From Opitutia bacterium (lineage in GTDB: Bacteria; Verrucomicrobiota; Verrucomicrobiia; Opitutales; UBA953): a DNA stretch of 64,000 bases. The notes under the pieces were generated by a model, which had not been told where the DNA came from, made no database searches, and was given only the letters and a program-made list of their open reading frames with translations. Below, in pieces: positions 21,039-29,790 of this stretch. Location of the stretch: NCBI GenBank assembly GCA_003569245.1, contig BGOM01000021.1, positions 1 through 64,000 of the forward strand. Direction: 5' to 3'. Within the stretch, counting starts at the first letter, position 1. Each line of letters begins with the position of its first letter. Made by a program: the position numbers and the translations under genes.

Positions 21039-22760
21039 ATGCCCGACCACACCGAACCCGAAGACATCCACGAAGACATCCCGGAGGGCGGCGACGCCCC
21101 GAACGCCCTCATCGACCAGCGCAAGCTGGCGGAGGAGGCCGCGCGCCGGCGCAAGGAGCTCCCGCTGCTCCAGCGGATCGTCAAGCACTTCTCCAAGGAC
21201 CGCGCCGTGTACCGCGAGCTCGTCATCAACGCCGAGACGCTCGAGAAGCGCGTCGCGCTCCTGACCAACGGCGTCCTCGACAAGTTCGAGATCGAGCACC
21301 GCGGCGAGAACCGCATGGTCGGCGCGATCTTCAAGGGCCGCGTCCAGAACCTCGAGTCCGGCCTCAAGGCCGCCTTCGTCGACATCGGCCAGCCGAAGAA
21401 CGCCTTCCTGCACTACTGGGACATGTTGCCCGCGGCCAACGACTCGCAGGTCGAGTTCATCCGCGACAACGAGTCCGCCGAGCAGAAGCAGCGCAAGGCC
21501 CGCTACCAGGCCAAGGACATCCCGCAGCTCTTCCCCGCCGGTTCCGACATCGTCATCCAGGTCGTCAAGGACCAGATCGGCACCAAGGGCCCCCGCTCCA
21601 CCACCAACATCGCGCTGCCGGGCCGCTACCTCGTCCTGATGCCGTTCAGCGGCGCGTGCGGCGTCTCCCGCAAGATCGAGGCCGACGCCGAGCGCGACCG
21701 GCTCAAGGACATCCTCCGTTCCCTGACCATCCCCGAGGGCATGGGCGTCATCATCCGCACCGCCGGCGAGGGCAAGCAGGCCCGCTGGTTCGTCCGCGAC
21801 CTGCACATGCTGCTGAAGCGCTGGCAGGCCATCGTCGAGAAGATCAACGCCCCGGACCGCAAGCCCGTCCTCCTCTACCAGGAGCCCGGGCTCATCGAGC
21901 GCACCGTGCGCGACTTCCTCACCGAGGAGGTCGATCGCATCCTCGTCGACAACCCCGAGGACTTCAAGCTGGTGCAGGACCTCGTCGGCGAGGTCTCGCC
22001 CCGCTCCCGTTCCCGCGTCGAGCTCTACCAGGACCCGATCCCGGTCTTCGAGCGCTACAACATCGAGCGCCAGATCGAGCAGCTCTTCCAGCGCCGCGTC
22101 CCGCTCCCGAGCGGCGGCGAGATCGTCATCGACGAGACCGAGGCCCTCACGGCCATCGACGTCAACACCGGCTCCCACCGCGGCAAGGAGGGCAAGGACG
22201 GCAGCTTCATCACCCAGGCCAACCTCGAGGCCGTGGTCGAGGCGGCCCGCCAGATCCAGCTCCGCAACCTCGGCGGCCTCATCATGATCGACACGATCGA
22301 CATGAAGAACCCGAAGGACCGCAAGAAGGTCTACGACGCCCTCCGCGAGGCGATGGAAGGAGACCGGGCCAAGCACCAGATCCTGCCCATCTCCCAGCTC
22401 GGCGTCCTGCAGATGACGCGCCAGCGCCACACCGAGTCCAACACGACCTCGATGTACACCGCCTGCCCGCATTGCCAGGGCCGCGGCATCGTCAAGAATC
22501 CCCGGACCGTCTCGGTCGAGATCCAGCGCAAGCTCCTCAGCGTCATCCGCCGCCTCCGCGAGCAGCATGGCCCCGATAAGGAGCTCGAGATCAACATCCT
22601 CCTGCACCCGATCAACCTCGAGCGCATCGTCACCGAGGACCGCGAGTACTTCCGGGACCTCATGAAGTCCTGCAAGGTCCGCATCGGCACCAAGCCGGAC
22701 CCGACCTACAGCATCGAGGCGTTCAAGCTCTTCGACGGCGCCGGTCGCGAGCTGCGCTGA
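21039..22760 (+). CDS. Ribonuclease E/G
   Basis: IFKGRVQNLESGLKAAFVDIG..AFLH, GMGVIIRTAG, ALTAIDVNTGS, GGLIMIDTIDM, TACPHCQGRG. Confidence 0.95.
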   Translation: MPDHTEPEDIHEDIPEGGDAPNALIDQRKLAEEAARRRKELPLLQRIVKHFSKDRAVYRELVINAETLEKRVALLTNGVLDKFEIEHRGENRMVGAIFKGRVQNLESGLKAAFVDIGQPKNAFLHYWDMLPAANDSQVEFIRDNESAEQKQRKARYQAKDIPQLFPAGSDIVIQVVKDQIGTKGPRSTTNIALPGRYLVLMPFSGACGVSRKIEADAERDRLKDILRSLTIPEGMGVIIRTAGEGKQARWFVRDLHMLLKRWQAIVEKINAPDRKPVLLYQEPGLIERTVRDFLTEEVDRILVDNPEDFKLVQDLVGEVSPRSRSRVELYQDPIPVFERYNIERQIEQLFQRRVPLPSGGEIVIDETEALTAIDVNTGSHRGKEGKDGSFITQANLEAVVEAARQIQLRNLGGLIMIDTIDMKNPKDRKKVYDALREAMEGDRAKHQILPISQLGVLQMTRQRHTESNTTSMYTACPHCQGRGIVKNPRTVSVEIQRKLLSVIRRLREQHGPDKELEINILLHPINLERIVTEDREYFRDLMKSCKVRIGTKPDPTYSIEAFKLFDGAGRELR

Positions 22761-22784
22761 GCGTCCGTCCGTCGGTCGGAACCG

Positions 22785-22817
22785 GGCCTCCCGCCGTCGC
22801 CGGCGGGAGGCCTTTTT
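22785..22817. terminator. Rho-independent terminator between RNase E/G and the convergent ATPase gene
   Basis: GGCCTCCCGCC-GTCGCC-GGCGGGAGGCC-TTTTT. Confidence 0.85.
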
Positions 22818-22824
22818 GCCGCCG

Positions 22825-24750
22825 TCAGGCGGCGCGGCGCGGGCGATGGGCCAGCAGGCGGAGGCCGTTGAGGCAGACGAGGACGGTGCTGCCCTCGTGG
22901 ACGCCCACGCCCAGCGAAAGCGGCACGCCGGGGCGGAAGACCACGTAGGCGGCCATGCCGAGGGCGGCGCCGATCGAGATCAGGATGTTGACGCGGATCG
23001 CCCGGCGGGCGGCCCGGCTGAGTTCGATCGCGTCGACCAGCCGTTCGATGCGGTCGTCGGCGAGGACCACGTCGCTGGATTCGAGCGCCGCGTCGCTCCC
23101 GCGTCCGCCCATGCCGATGGCGACGTCGGCCGCGGCGAGTCCCGGGGCGTCGTTGACCCCGTCGCCGACCATCGCCACGACCCGGCCCTCGGCCGAGAGG
23201 CGCCGGATCGCGGCCATCTTGGCGTCGGGCGTGAGGGCGGCGCCGTAAGACTGGACGCCGACCTGCCGGGCGGCCACCGCGGCGGCCTCCTCGCGGTCCC
23301 CCGTCAGCATCACCGTGCGGATCTGGCGGGCGTGCAGGGCGGCGAGGGTGGGGGCGCTGCCCGGGCGGATCTCGTCCACCAAGGTCGCGCGCACGGTGAC
23401 GGCTCCGTCGGAGGCCCAGACTTCGCTGACGATGGCGCCGGCCGGCACCGCGGCGCCGGGGATCTCCCGCGCGCCGGTGAATTCGCGCGTACCGACGCTC
23501 CAGCGGGCGCCGTCGAGGGAGCCGGATACCCCCTGGCCGGGGGAGTTGGACAAGCCTTGGACCTCCTGCTGGAGCGCGCCTTCGGCCCGGCAGGCCGCGA
23601 CGACGCCCGCGGCGAACGGGTGCGTGGTGCCGGCTTCGAGCGAAAGTAACGCGGAGAGCGCCCGCCGCCGGTCGGCCGAGGCCGGGAGGACTTCCAGGGC
23701 GGCGACCACGGGAGTGCCGGCCGTCAGCGTGCCCGTCTTGTCGAAGCAGACGCAATCGACGTCGGCCAGCCGTTCCACAGCGGCGCCGCCGCGGAAGAGG
23801 ATGCCTTGCCGGGCGCCGGCGGCGATGGCCGCCAGCACCGCCGAAGGCACGGAGAGCACCAAGGCGCAGGGACTCAGGACGACCAACAGCGTCATCGCCC
23901 GATAAAGCGCCGAGTTCGCGGGGTCGCCGGCATCGCGGAAGGGGTGTCCGGTGAGCAGGAGGGTGACGAGGAAGAGGGCGGAGGCCGAGAGCGTGAAGAT
24001 CGCGTAGGCGTCGCCCCAGCGGTCGATCGCCCGTTGGGCGGGGGCTTTGCTCTCCTGCGCCTCGCGGATGAGCTTCACGATGCGGCGCAGGGCGCTGTCC
24101 TGTTCGGCCCGGGTCACCTGTACCACCAGGCGGCCCCAATCGTTGAGGGTGCCGCCCGCCACCGGGTCGCCGCGGCGTTTGGCGGCCGGCTTGGCCTCCC
24201 CGGTGAGGGTGGATTCATCGACCGCGCTCTCGCCTTCGCGCACCACACCGTCGGCGGGCACCAGCTCACCCGGCAGGATCGCGATGAGGTCGCCGGGGAC
24301 GAGCGCAGCCACCGCCACCTCCGTCTCCGTGCCGTCCGGGCCGAGCCGGCGGGCCTGCTTCGGGGAGCGGTCGAGCAGGGCGTCGATGGCGCCGCGGGTC
24401 CGGTCCATCGCGTAGTGCTCGATCGCCCCCGCGGTCGAGAACAGGAAGAGGAGGAGCACGCCCTCGAGCGGCTGCCCCACGATCCACGCCCCCGCGGCGG
24501 CCAGGAGCATGAGCAGGTGGACGTCGATCCGCCGGTGCCAGCGCAGCGCGTGCCAGCCTTCGCCGGCGGCCTCCCAGGCGCCCGCGCCGCTGGCGGCCGC
24601 GGCCAGCGCCCAGCGCAGCCAGGCGGGCCCGGCCGACAGCTCGGTCGCGAGCGCGCCGAGCCCGAGCAGGCCGCACGCGCCCGCGAGCGCGGCGAGCGTC
24701 CGCCATTCCCCCGCGTGGTCGTGGCCATGGTGGTGAGGGTGTCCGCTCAT
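22825..24750 (-). CDS. P1B-type (P1B-4 / CoaT-CtpD-like, SPC motif) metal-transporting ATPase
   Basis: His-rich N-terminus MSGHPHHHGHDH, TGEAKPAAKRRGDPVAGGT, SPCALVLSVPSAVLAAIA, CFDKTGTLTAGTP, MVGDGVNDAPGLAAADV, HEGSTVLVCLNGLRLL. Confidence 0.93.
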   Translation of the reverse strand: MSGHPHHHGHDHAGEWRTLAALAGACGLLGLGALATELSAGPAWLRWALAAAASGAGAWEAAGEGWHALRWHRRIDVHLLMLLAAAGAWIVGQPLEGVLLLFLFSTAGAIEHYAMDRTRGAIDALLDRSPKQARRLGPDGTETEVAVAALVPGDLIAILPGELVPADGVVREGESAVDESTLTGEAKPAAKRRGDPVAGGTLNDWGRLVVQVTRAEQDSALRRIVKLIREAQESKAPAQRAIDRWGDAYAIFTLSASALFLVTLLLTGHPFRDAGDPANSALYRAMTLLVVLSPCALVLSVPSAVLAAIAAGARQGILFRGGAAVERLADVDCVCFDKTGTLTAGTPVVAALEVLPASADRRRALSALLSLEAGTTHPFAAGVVAACRAEGALQQEVQGLSNSPGQGVSGSLDGARWSVGTREFTGAREIPGAAVPAGAIVSEVWASDGAVTVRATLVDEIRPGSAPTLAALHARQIRTVMLTGDREEAAAVAARQVGVQSYGAALTPDAKMAAIRRLSAEGRVVAMVGDGVNDAPGLAAADVAIGMGGRGSDAALESSDVVLADDRIERLVDAIELSRAARRAIRVNILISIGAALGMAAYVVFRPGVPLSLGVGVHEGSTVLVCLNGLRLLAHRPRRAA

Positions 24751-24762
24751 GCGACGCAGGCT

Positions 24763-24853
24763 GTCGTCGCGTCGACGGACGGTCAATCTCGCGGTCGCGT
24801 CGCGCGCGTCGTCGCGTATCGAATTCATGTTTACGAAAAGCGCGTCGCGACGC
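24763..24853. promoter_or_regulatory. Candidate operator array (four CGTCGCG motifs) in divergent promoter region
   Basis: CGTCGCG at 24765, 24798, 24810, 24843; the last lies in the perfect palindrome GCGTCGCGACGC (24842-24853). Confidence 0.4.
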
Positions 24854-24939
24854 CGAAAAAACTTTCGCGCGTTAACTGAAAATTCCTCTTGCGCAAGCGA
24901 GAGTTATACTTATCAATCTCACCAAGAGTTAACCGCAAC

Positions 24940-25335
24940 GTGACGAACCGAACCGAAACCCCGAGCGAAAGTCTCATCACCGTGTCGCTTCCCCCGAAGC
25001 TTCACGCCGAGGCGGTCGCCTTTCAGCATCGGTCCGGTTTCGCCACGCTGAGCGAAGTCATCCGGCACGCGCTGGATCGCTTCGCCGACTCCCGCCCGGC
25101 GCTCGAGCCTTCTCGTTCCCGCCAAGTTTCTTTCCGCGTACCGTCGGAGCTCCGCACTCGCATCACCCGTCAGGCGCGTCAGGCGCAGGTGAGCGTGGGG
25201 CGCATCGTCAGGGTGGCGCTTCAGGCGCTGCCCTCTAACCCAACAACGATCCAAAAAAAGGAAAAAACTATGGCTAAAAAGAAGGCCGCCGCTAAGAAGG
25301 CGACCAAGAAGGCCACCAAGTCCAAGAAGAAGTAA
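24940..25335 (+). CDS. Tandem ribbon-helix-helix (RHH) DNA-binding protein with C-terminal histone-like lysine tail
   Basis: Two RHH-like units: SLITVSLPPKLHAEAVAFQHRSGFATLSEVIRHALDRF and RQVSFRVPSELRTRITRQARQAQVSVGRIVRVALQAL. Tail MAKKKAAAKKATKKATKSKKK. GTG start preferred over the TTG start of the ORF track because a TATACT -10-like box overlaps the upstream part. Confidence 0.7.
   Translation: MTNRTETPSESLITVSLPPKLHAEAVAFQHRSGFATLSEVIRHALDRFADSRPALEPSRSRQVSFRVPSELRTRITRQARQAQVSVGRIVRVALQALPSNPTTIQKKEKTMAKKKAAAKKATKKATKSKKK
25270..25335 (+). CDS. Possible separately translated 21-aa lysine-rich histone-like peptide (nested in frame)
   Basis: AAAAAGGAAAAAACT-ATG gives an SD-like AGGA at good spacing; product MAKKKAAAKKATKKATKSKKK. 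Confidence 0.35.
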   Translation: MAKKKAAAKKATKKATKSKKK

Positions 25336-25393
25336 TTCTTCTGAGACTGTTCCGTCCTTCGGGATGGATGGCGCCGGTATCCCCGGTTTACAC

Positions 25394-25425
25394 AAGGACC
25401 CTCGCAAGGGGGTCCTTTTCTTTTT
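25394..25425 (+). terminator. Rho-independent terminator after RHH gene
   Basis: AAGGACCC-TCGCAAGG-GGGTCCTT-TTCTTTTT. Confidence 0.85.
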
Positions 25426-25493
25426 CCGGGCGGCCCGACCCGATATAGGCTTGAAAGGGTGGGGCGGGGCGGGGTTTGTTATCGGCCTCGACC

Positions 25494-26756
25494 ATGAGCA
25501 CCCCCATCCCCGCCGGCGCCGGCAAAATCACCATTTCCAACGGCAAGCTGACCGTCCCCGACCGCCCCATCATCCCCTTCATCGAGGGTGACGGCACCGG
25601 TCCGGACATCTGGCGCGCCTCGGTGCGCGTCCTGGACGCCGCCGTGGCCAAGGCCTACGCCGGCAAGCGCCAGATCCAGTGGCTCGAGGTCCTGGCCGGC
25701 GAGAAGGCCTTCAACCGGACGCAGAACTGGCTGCCCGAGGAGACCCTCACCGCCTTCCGTGACTACCTCGTCGGCATCAAAGGTCCGCTGACCACCCCGA
25801 CCGGCGGCGGTATCCGCTCCCTCAACGTCGCCCTGCGCCAGCAGCTCGACCTCTACGTCTGCCTCCGCCCCGTGCAGTGGTTCACCGGCGTGCCTTCCCC
25901 GGTCAAGAACCCGGGCAAGGTCGACATGGTGATCTTCCGCGAGAACACCGAGGACATCTACGCCGGCATCGATTTCGAGGCCGGTTCGGAGGTCGCCCTC
26001 AAGACCCTGGAGTTCATCAAGACGAATTTCCCGAAGGAGTTTAAGAAGATCCGTTTCGGCGCCGAGCAGCCCGCCACGGTCGGCATCGGCATCAAGCCGG
26101 TCTCCCGCCCCGGCTCCGAGCGGCTCATCCGCTCGGCGATCCAGTACGCCATCACCAACAAGCGCAAGTCGCTGACCCTCGTCCATAAGGGCAATATCAT
26201 GAAGTACACCGAAGGCGCCTTCATGAAGTGGGGCTACGACCTCGCCAAGAGCGAGTTCGGCGCGGTCGAGATCGACGGCGGCCCCTGGTGCAAGATCCCC
26301 GAAGGCAAGCCCGGCGCCGGCCTCGTCATCAAGGACGCCATCGCCGACATCACCCTCCAGCAGGTGCTCACGCGCCCGACCGACTTCGACGTCATCGCCA
26401 CGCTGAACCTGAACGGCGACTACCTCTCCGACGCCCTCGCGGCGCAGGTCGGCGGCATCGGCATCGCCCCGGGCGGCAACATCAACTACCTGACCGGCCA
26501 CGCGATCTTCGAGGCCACCCACGGCACCGCGCCGAAGTACGCCAACAAGGACGTCGTCAACCCGGGTTCCGTCGTTCTTTCCGGCGAGATGATGCTCCGC
26601 TACCTGGGCTGGACCGAAGCGGCCGACCTCGTGCTCAAGGGCCTGAACGGCGCCATCGGCGGCGGCCGCGTCACCTACGACTTCGCCCGCCAGATGCAGG
26701 GCGCCACGGAGATCAAGTGCTCCGAGTTCGGCGACGCGATCATCGCGTCGATGTAA
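25494..26756 (+). CDS. icd: Isocitrate dehydrogenase (NADP)
   Basis: [92 protein letters not shown]. Confidence 0.96.
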   Translation: MSTPIPAGAGKITISNGKLTVPDRPIIPFIEGDGTGPDIWRASVRVLDAAVAKAYAGKRQIQWLEVLAGEKAFNRTQNWLPEETLTAFRDYLVGIKGPLTTPTGGGIRSLNVALRQQLDLYVCLRPVQWFTGVPSPVKNPGKVDMVIFRENTEDIYAGIDFEAGSEVALKTLEFIKTNFPKEFKKIRFGAEQPATVGIGIKPVSRPGSERLIRSAIQYAITNKRKSLTLVHKGNIMKYTEGAFMKWGYDLAKSEFGAVEIDGGPWCKIPEGKPGAGLVIKDAIADITLQQVLTRPTDFDVIATLNLNGDYLSDALAAQVGGIGIAPGGNINYLTGHAIFEATHGTAPKYANKDVVNPGSVVLSGEMMLRYLGWTEAADLVLKGLNGAIGGGRVTYDFARQMQGATEIKCSEFGDAIIASM

Positions 26757-26849
26757 GCCTGCCCCGGGTTTTTCCGGCCGATGGCGGGTCCGCTTGGGAC
26801 TTGCCATCGGCTCTTTTTTTGGCAGAAATCGCCACCTACCCAATCCACC

Positions 26850-27626
26850 ATGAAGCACACCCTGTCCGCCCTCGCCCTCGCCAGCCTTACCGCCGGCGCC
26901 TTCGCCCAGTCCGCCCCGGCTCCCGTCGCGGCCACCGCCTCCGACCTCGCGGTCCGCGGCGGTATCTCCTGGTCCGGCAAGAACGTCTTCCGCGGCAAGG
27001 CCCGCTCCAGCACGGACGGCCTGATCCAGTCCGACATCACCGCCGAGTACAACATCCCGGGTTTCTCCGGCGTCTCCGCCTACCTCAGCTTCTTCAACGC
27101 CGATAACTTCGAGCGCGTCTACGTGCTCGGTGCGCGCACCGACGACGCCCTGGGTCGCCTCGACGTCGGCATCCAGCGCTCCGCCGGTGTCGGCGCCGCC
27201 CGCACGACCCTCGCCGCCAGCGGTTACAGCCTTCTCGCCTCCAACCGTGAGTTCTACGTCGGTCAGTCCTTCAAGTCCCTGCCGTTCGCCCCGGTCGCGA
27301 CTATCTACTACAGCGCCGACCTCGAGGAGCTGACCGTCGATCTCGCCGCCGCCAAGACCTTCAAGGGCGCCGAACTCGGCCTCCCGGGCTTCGACGTGGT
27401 GATCAAGGCCAATCTCGGCCTCTCTGACGCCAACGATGCCAACGGCAACGGTGGTAACGCCAAGAACGCCTACACCTACCTCGGCGCCTCCGTCGACGTC
27501 ACCCGCGCCGTCGGCCAGGGTGCCGTGGTCGGGGCCGGCCTGAACTACGCCTACAACACGGACGGCCAGGCCGCCGTGAAGGGCTCGGCGGCCTTCCTCA
27601 AGGTCTTCGCCAACTTCAAGTTCTAA
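26850..27626 (+). CDS. Outer-membrane beta-barrel protein (putative porin-like)
   Basis: Signal peptide MKHTLSALALASLTAGAFAQ, VRGGISWSGKNVFRGKARS, alternating strands, terminal FLKVFANFKF. Confidence 0.65.
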   Translation: MKHTLSALALASLTAGAFAQSAPAPVAATASDLAVRGGISWSGKNVFRGKARSSTDGLIQSDITAEYNIPGFSGVSAYLSFFNADNFERVYVLGARTDDALGRLDVGIQRSAGVGAARTTLAASGYSLLASNREFYVGQSFKSLPFAPVATIYYSADLEELTVDLAAAKTFKGAELGLPGFDVVIKANLGLSDANDANGNGGNAKNAYTYLGASVDVTRAVGQGAVVGAGLNYAYNTDGQAAVKGSAAFLKVFANFKF

Positions 27627-27650
27627 GCCCCCGCCCCCAAGGCGACTCCC

Positions 27651-27686
27651 GGGAGGCGCGGTTTCGGCCGCGCCTCCCTTGTTTTT
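27651..27686 (+). terminator. Rho-independent terminator
   Basis: GGGAGGCGCGG-TTTCGG-CCGCGCCTCCC-TTGTTTTT. Confidence 0.85.
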
Positions 27687-27771
27687 GGGTATTTTTGACC
27701 TTCCCCTGCCGGGGGAGCATTCGGGTATTGACGGAGGGGGGTGCTTTCTCATGTTCCCGCTTTCCCTCTTT

Positions 27772-28203
27772 ATGAAGACCACGCTAGCCAAGAACGTGCA
27801 GCTCAAGGACAAGACCTGGTACGTCGTCGACGCCAAGGACCAGGTCCTGGGCCGTCTCGCTGTCAAGATCGCCAACATCCTCCGCGGTCGCCACAAGCCC
27901 ACCTACACCCCCCACGTCGACACCGGTGACTACGTCATCGTGATCAACGCCGACAAGGTCCGCCTCACCGGCGCCAAGGAGCAGGACAAGACCTACATGT
28001 TCTACACCGGCTGGGTGGGCACCGCCTACCGCCGCACGGCCGCCGCGATGCGCGCCAAGCGCCCCGAGTTCCTCGTGACCCATGCCGTCAAGGGCATGCT
28101 CCCGAAGAACCGCCTCGCCAACGACATGCTCACCAAGCTCCGCGTCTACGCCGGCGAGCAGCATGAGCACGCCGCCGCCAACCCGGTTCCTTTCAAGGGC
28201 TAA
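27772..28203 (+). CDS. rplM: 50S ribosomal protein L13
   Basis: KTWYVVDAKDQVLGRLAVKIANILRGRHKPTYTPHVDTGDYVIVINADKVRLTG, AVKGMLPKNRL. Confidence 0.97.
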   Translation: MKTTLAKNVQLKDKTWYVVDAKDQVLGRLAVKIANILRGRHKPTYTPHVDTGDYVIVINADKVRLTGAKEQDKTYMFYTGWVGTAYRRTAAAMRAKRPEFLVTHAVKGMLPKNRLANDMLTKLRVYAGEQHEHAAANPVPFKG

Positions 28204-28221
28204 TCCCCGACCTTACTGTCA

Positions 28222-28620
28222 ATGAGCGCCAAGTCCCCCGCCATCACCGCCGTCGGCCGTCGCAAGACCGCCTCGGCCCGCGTCCGCCTTTCCCGCGGCA
28301 CCGGCTCCATCTCCATCAACGGCAAGCCCGCCGAGGAATACCTCTACACCGAGGCCCTCGTGAAGTCCGCCACCCTCCCGATCCGCACCGCGGGTCTCGA
28401 AGGCCAGGTCGATGTCACCGTGAACGTCATCGGCGGCGGCCCCAACGGCCAGGCCGGCGCGATCTCCCATGGCCTCGCCCGCGCCATCCAGAAGCTCGAC
28501 GCCACCCTGCGCGCCCCGCTCAAGAAGGAAGGCCTGCTGACCCGCGATGGTCGCATGCGCGAGCGTAAGAAGCCCGGCCGCCCCGGCGCCCGCAAGCGCT
28601 TCCAGTTCTCGAAGCGCTAA
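28222..28620 (+). CDS. rpsI: 30S ribosomal protein S9
   Basis: AVGRRKTASARVRLSRGTGSISINGK, GGPNGQAGAISHGLARAI, MRERKKPGRPGARKRFQFSKR. Confidence 0.97.
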   Translation: MSAKSPAITAVGRRKTASARVRLSRGTGSISINGKPAEEYLYTEALVKSATLPIRTAGLEGQVDVTVNVIGGGPNGQAGAISHGLARAIQKLDATLRAPLKKEGLLTRDGRMRERKKPGRPGARKRFQFSKR

Positions 28621-28644
28621 ACCGCCCCGAGACAGGAACGACGA

Positions 28645-28671
28645 AGGCCCCGGCACCCCGGGGCCTTTTTG
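28645..28671 (+). terminator. Rho-independent terminator after rpsI
   Basis: AGGCCCCGG-CACC-CCGGGGCCT-TTTT. Confidence 0.85.
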
Positions 28672-28730
28672 TTGCCCAGTTTCCCTCCTCCGCCCATCAA
28701 TTCGTCACGTCCCACCGCCATCCTCCCGCC

Positions 28731-29780
28731 ATGACCTCCCCCTTGACCAAAGTCGGCATCGTCGGCGCCTCCGGCTACACCGGGGAGGAGCTCGTCCGCG
28801 TGCTCGCCCGCCACCCGCGCGTCACCCTCGCCGCGGTCTGCTCCCGGACCTTGGCGGGCAAGGCCGTCGCCGACGAGATCCCGCGCCTCCGGGGCGTGGT
28901 CGACCCGGCGCTCGTCTTCGCCGCGTCCTCGCCCGAGGAGTGCGCGAAGTCCGACGTGGAGGTCTGGTTCCTCGCGCTGCCGCACGGGGTCGCCGCCGAA
29001 TACGCCGCGCCGCTCGTCGCCGCCGGCAAGCGCGTGCTCGACCTCTCCGCCGACTTCCGCCTCCGCGACCTCGCGCTCTACAAAAAATATTACGGTCATG
29101 ACCACCCGGCCCCGGCGCTCGCCGCGCAGGCCCGCTACGTGATCCCGGAGCTGCAGACGGACGAGTCGTGGAAGGCCGCGCGGCTGATCGCCTGCCCGGG
29201 CTGCTACCCGACCAGCATCCAGGTCCCGCTCGTCCCGCTCCTGCGCGCCGGGCTGCTCAAGCCCGCGCCGGGCCAGCTGGTCATCAACGCCTACAGCGGC
29301 GTCTCCGGGGCCGGCAAGAAGGCCGACGTGGCCTTCCTGTTCTCCGAGCGCGACAGCTCGATCAAGGCCTACGGGATCCCCGGGCACCGGCATCTCGCCG
29401 AGATCGAGGAGCAGTTCGGCGCGGCCGCCGGCCAGCCGGTCGTGGTGCAGTTCAACCCGCACCTCGCCCCGATGCACCGCGGCATCGCCACGACCATCGT
29501 CGTCCCCGCGCCCGGCGTCACCGCCGCGCAGGTCGAGGCCGTGTGGCGGGAAGCCTACGCCGGCCGGCCTTTCGTCACCTTGCTCAGGTCGGGCGACTTC
29601 CCCGACACCGCCCACGTGGCCGGCACCAACCGGGTCGCCTGCTCCGTCGTCGCCGACGCGCGCACGGGCAACCTCATCATCACGTCCGTCATCGACAACC
29701 TCCTCAAGGGCGCGGGCGGCCAGGCCGTCCAGAACCTGAACCTGATGATGGGCTGGCCCGAGGCCGAAGGCCTGCGCTGA
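28731..29780 (+). CDS. argC: N-acetyl-gamma-glutamyl-phosphate reductase
   Basis: VGIVGASGYTGEELVRVLARHP, DLSADFRLRD, IACPGCYPTSIQVPLVPL, YSGVSGAGKKA, HRHLAEIE, NLLKGAGGQAVQNLNLM. Confidence 0.96.
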   Translation: MTSPLTKVGIVGASGYTGEELVRVLARHPRVTLAAVCSRTLAGKAVADEIPRLRGVVDPALVFAASSPEECAKSDVEVWFLALPHGVAAEYAAPLVAAGKRVLDLSADFRLRDLALYKKYYGHDHPAPALAAQARYVIPELQTDESWKAARLIACPGCYPTSIQVPLVPLLRAGLLKPAPGQLVINAYSGVSGAGKKADVAFLFSERDSSIKAYGIPGHRHLAEIEEQFGAAAGQPVVVQFNPHLAPMHRGIATTIVVPAPGVTAAQVEAVWREAYAGRPFVTLLRSGDFPDTAHVAGTNRVACSVVADARTGNLIITSVIDNLLKGAGGQAVQNLNLMMGWPEAEGLR

Positions 29781-29790
29781 GACCTTTCCC

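Noticed and set aside
25265-25270. A_AAA_AAC-like second slippery site (25262-25268)
   Set aside because: The heptamer is out of phase with the zero frame (codon boundary after 25263), so it cannot work as X_XXY_YYZ.
27687-27771. Autoregulatory L13 leader upstream of rplM
   Set aside because: One short GC hairpin (CTTCCCC..GGGGGAG) is present, but I could not match it to a known leader model by eye.
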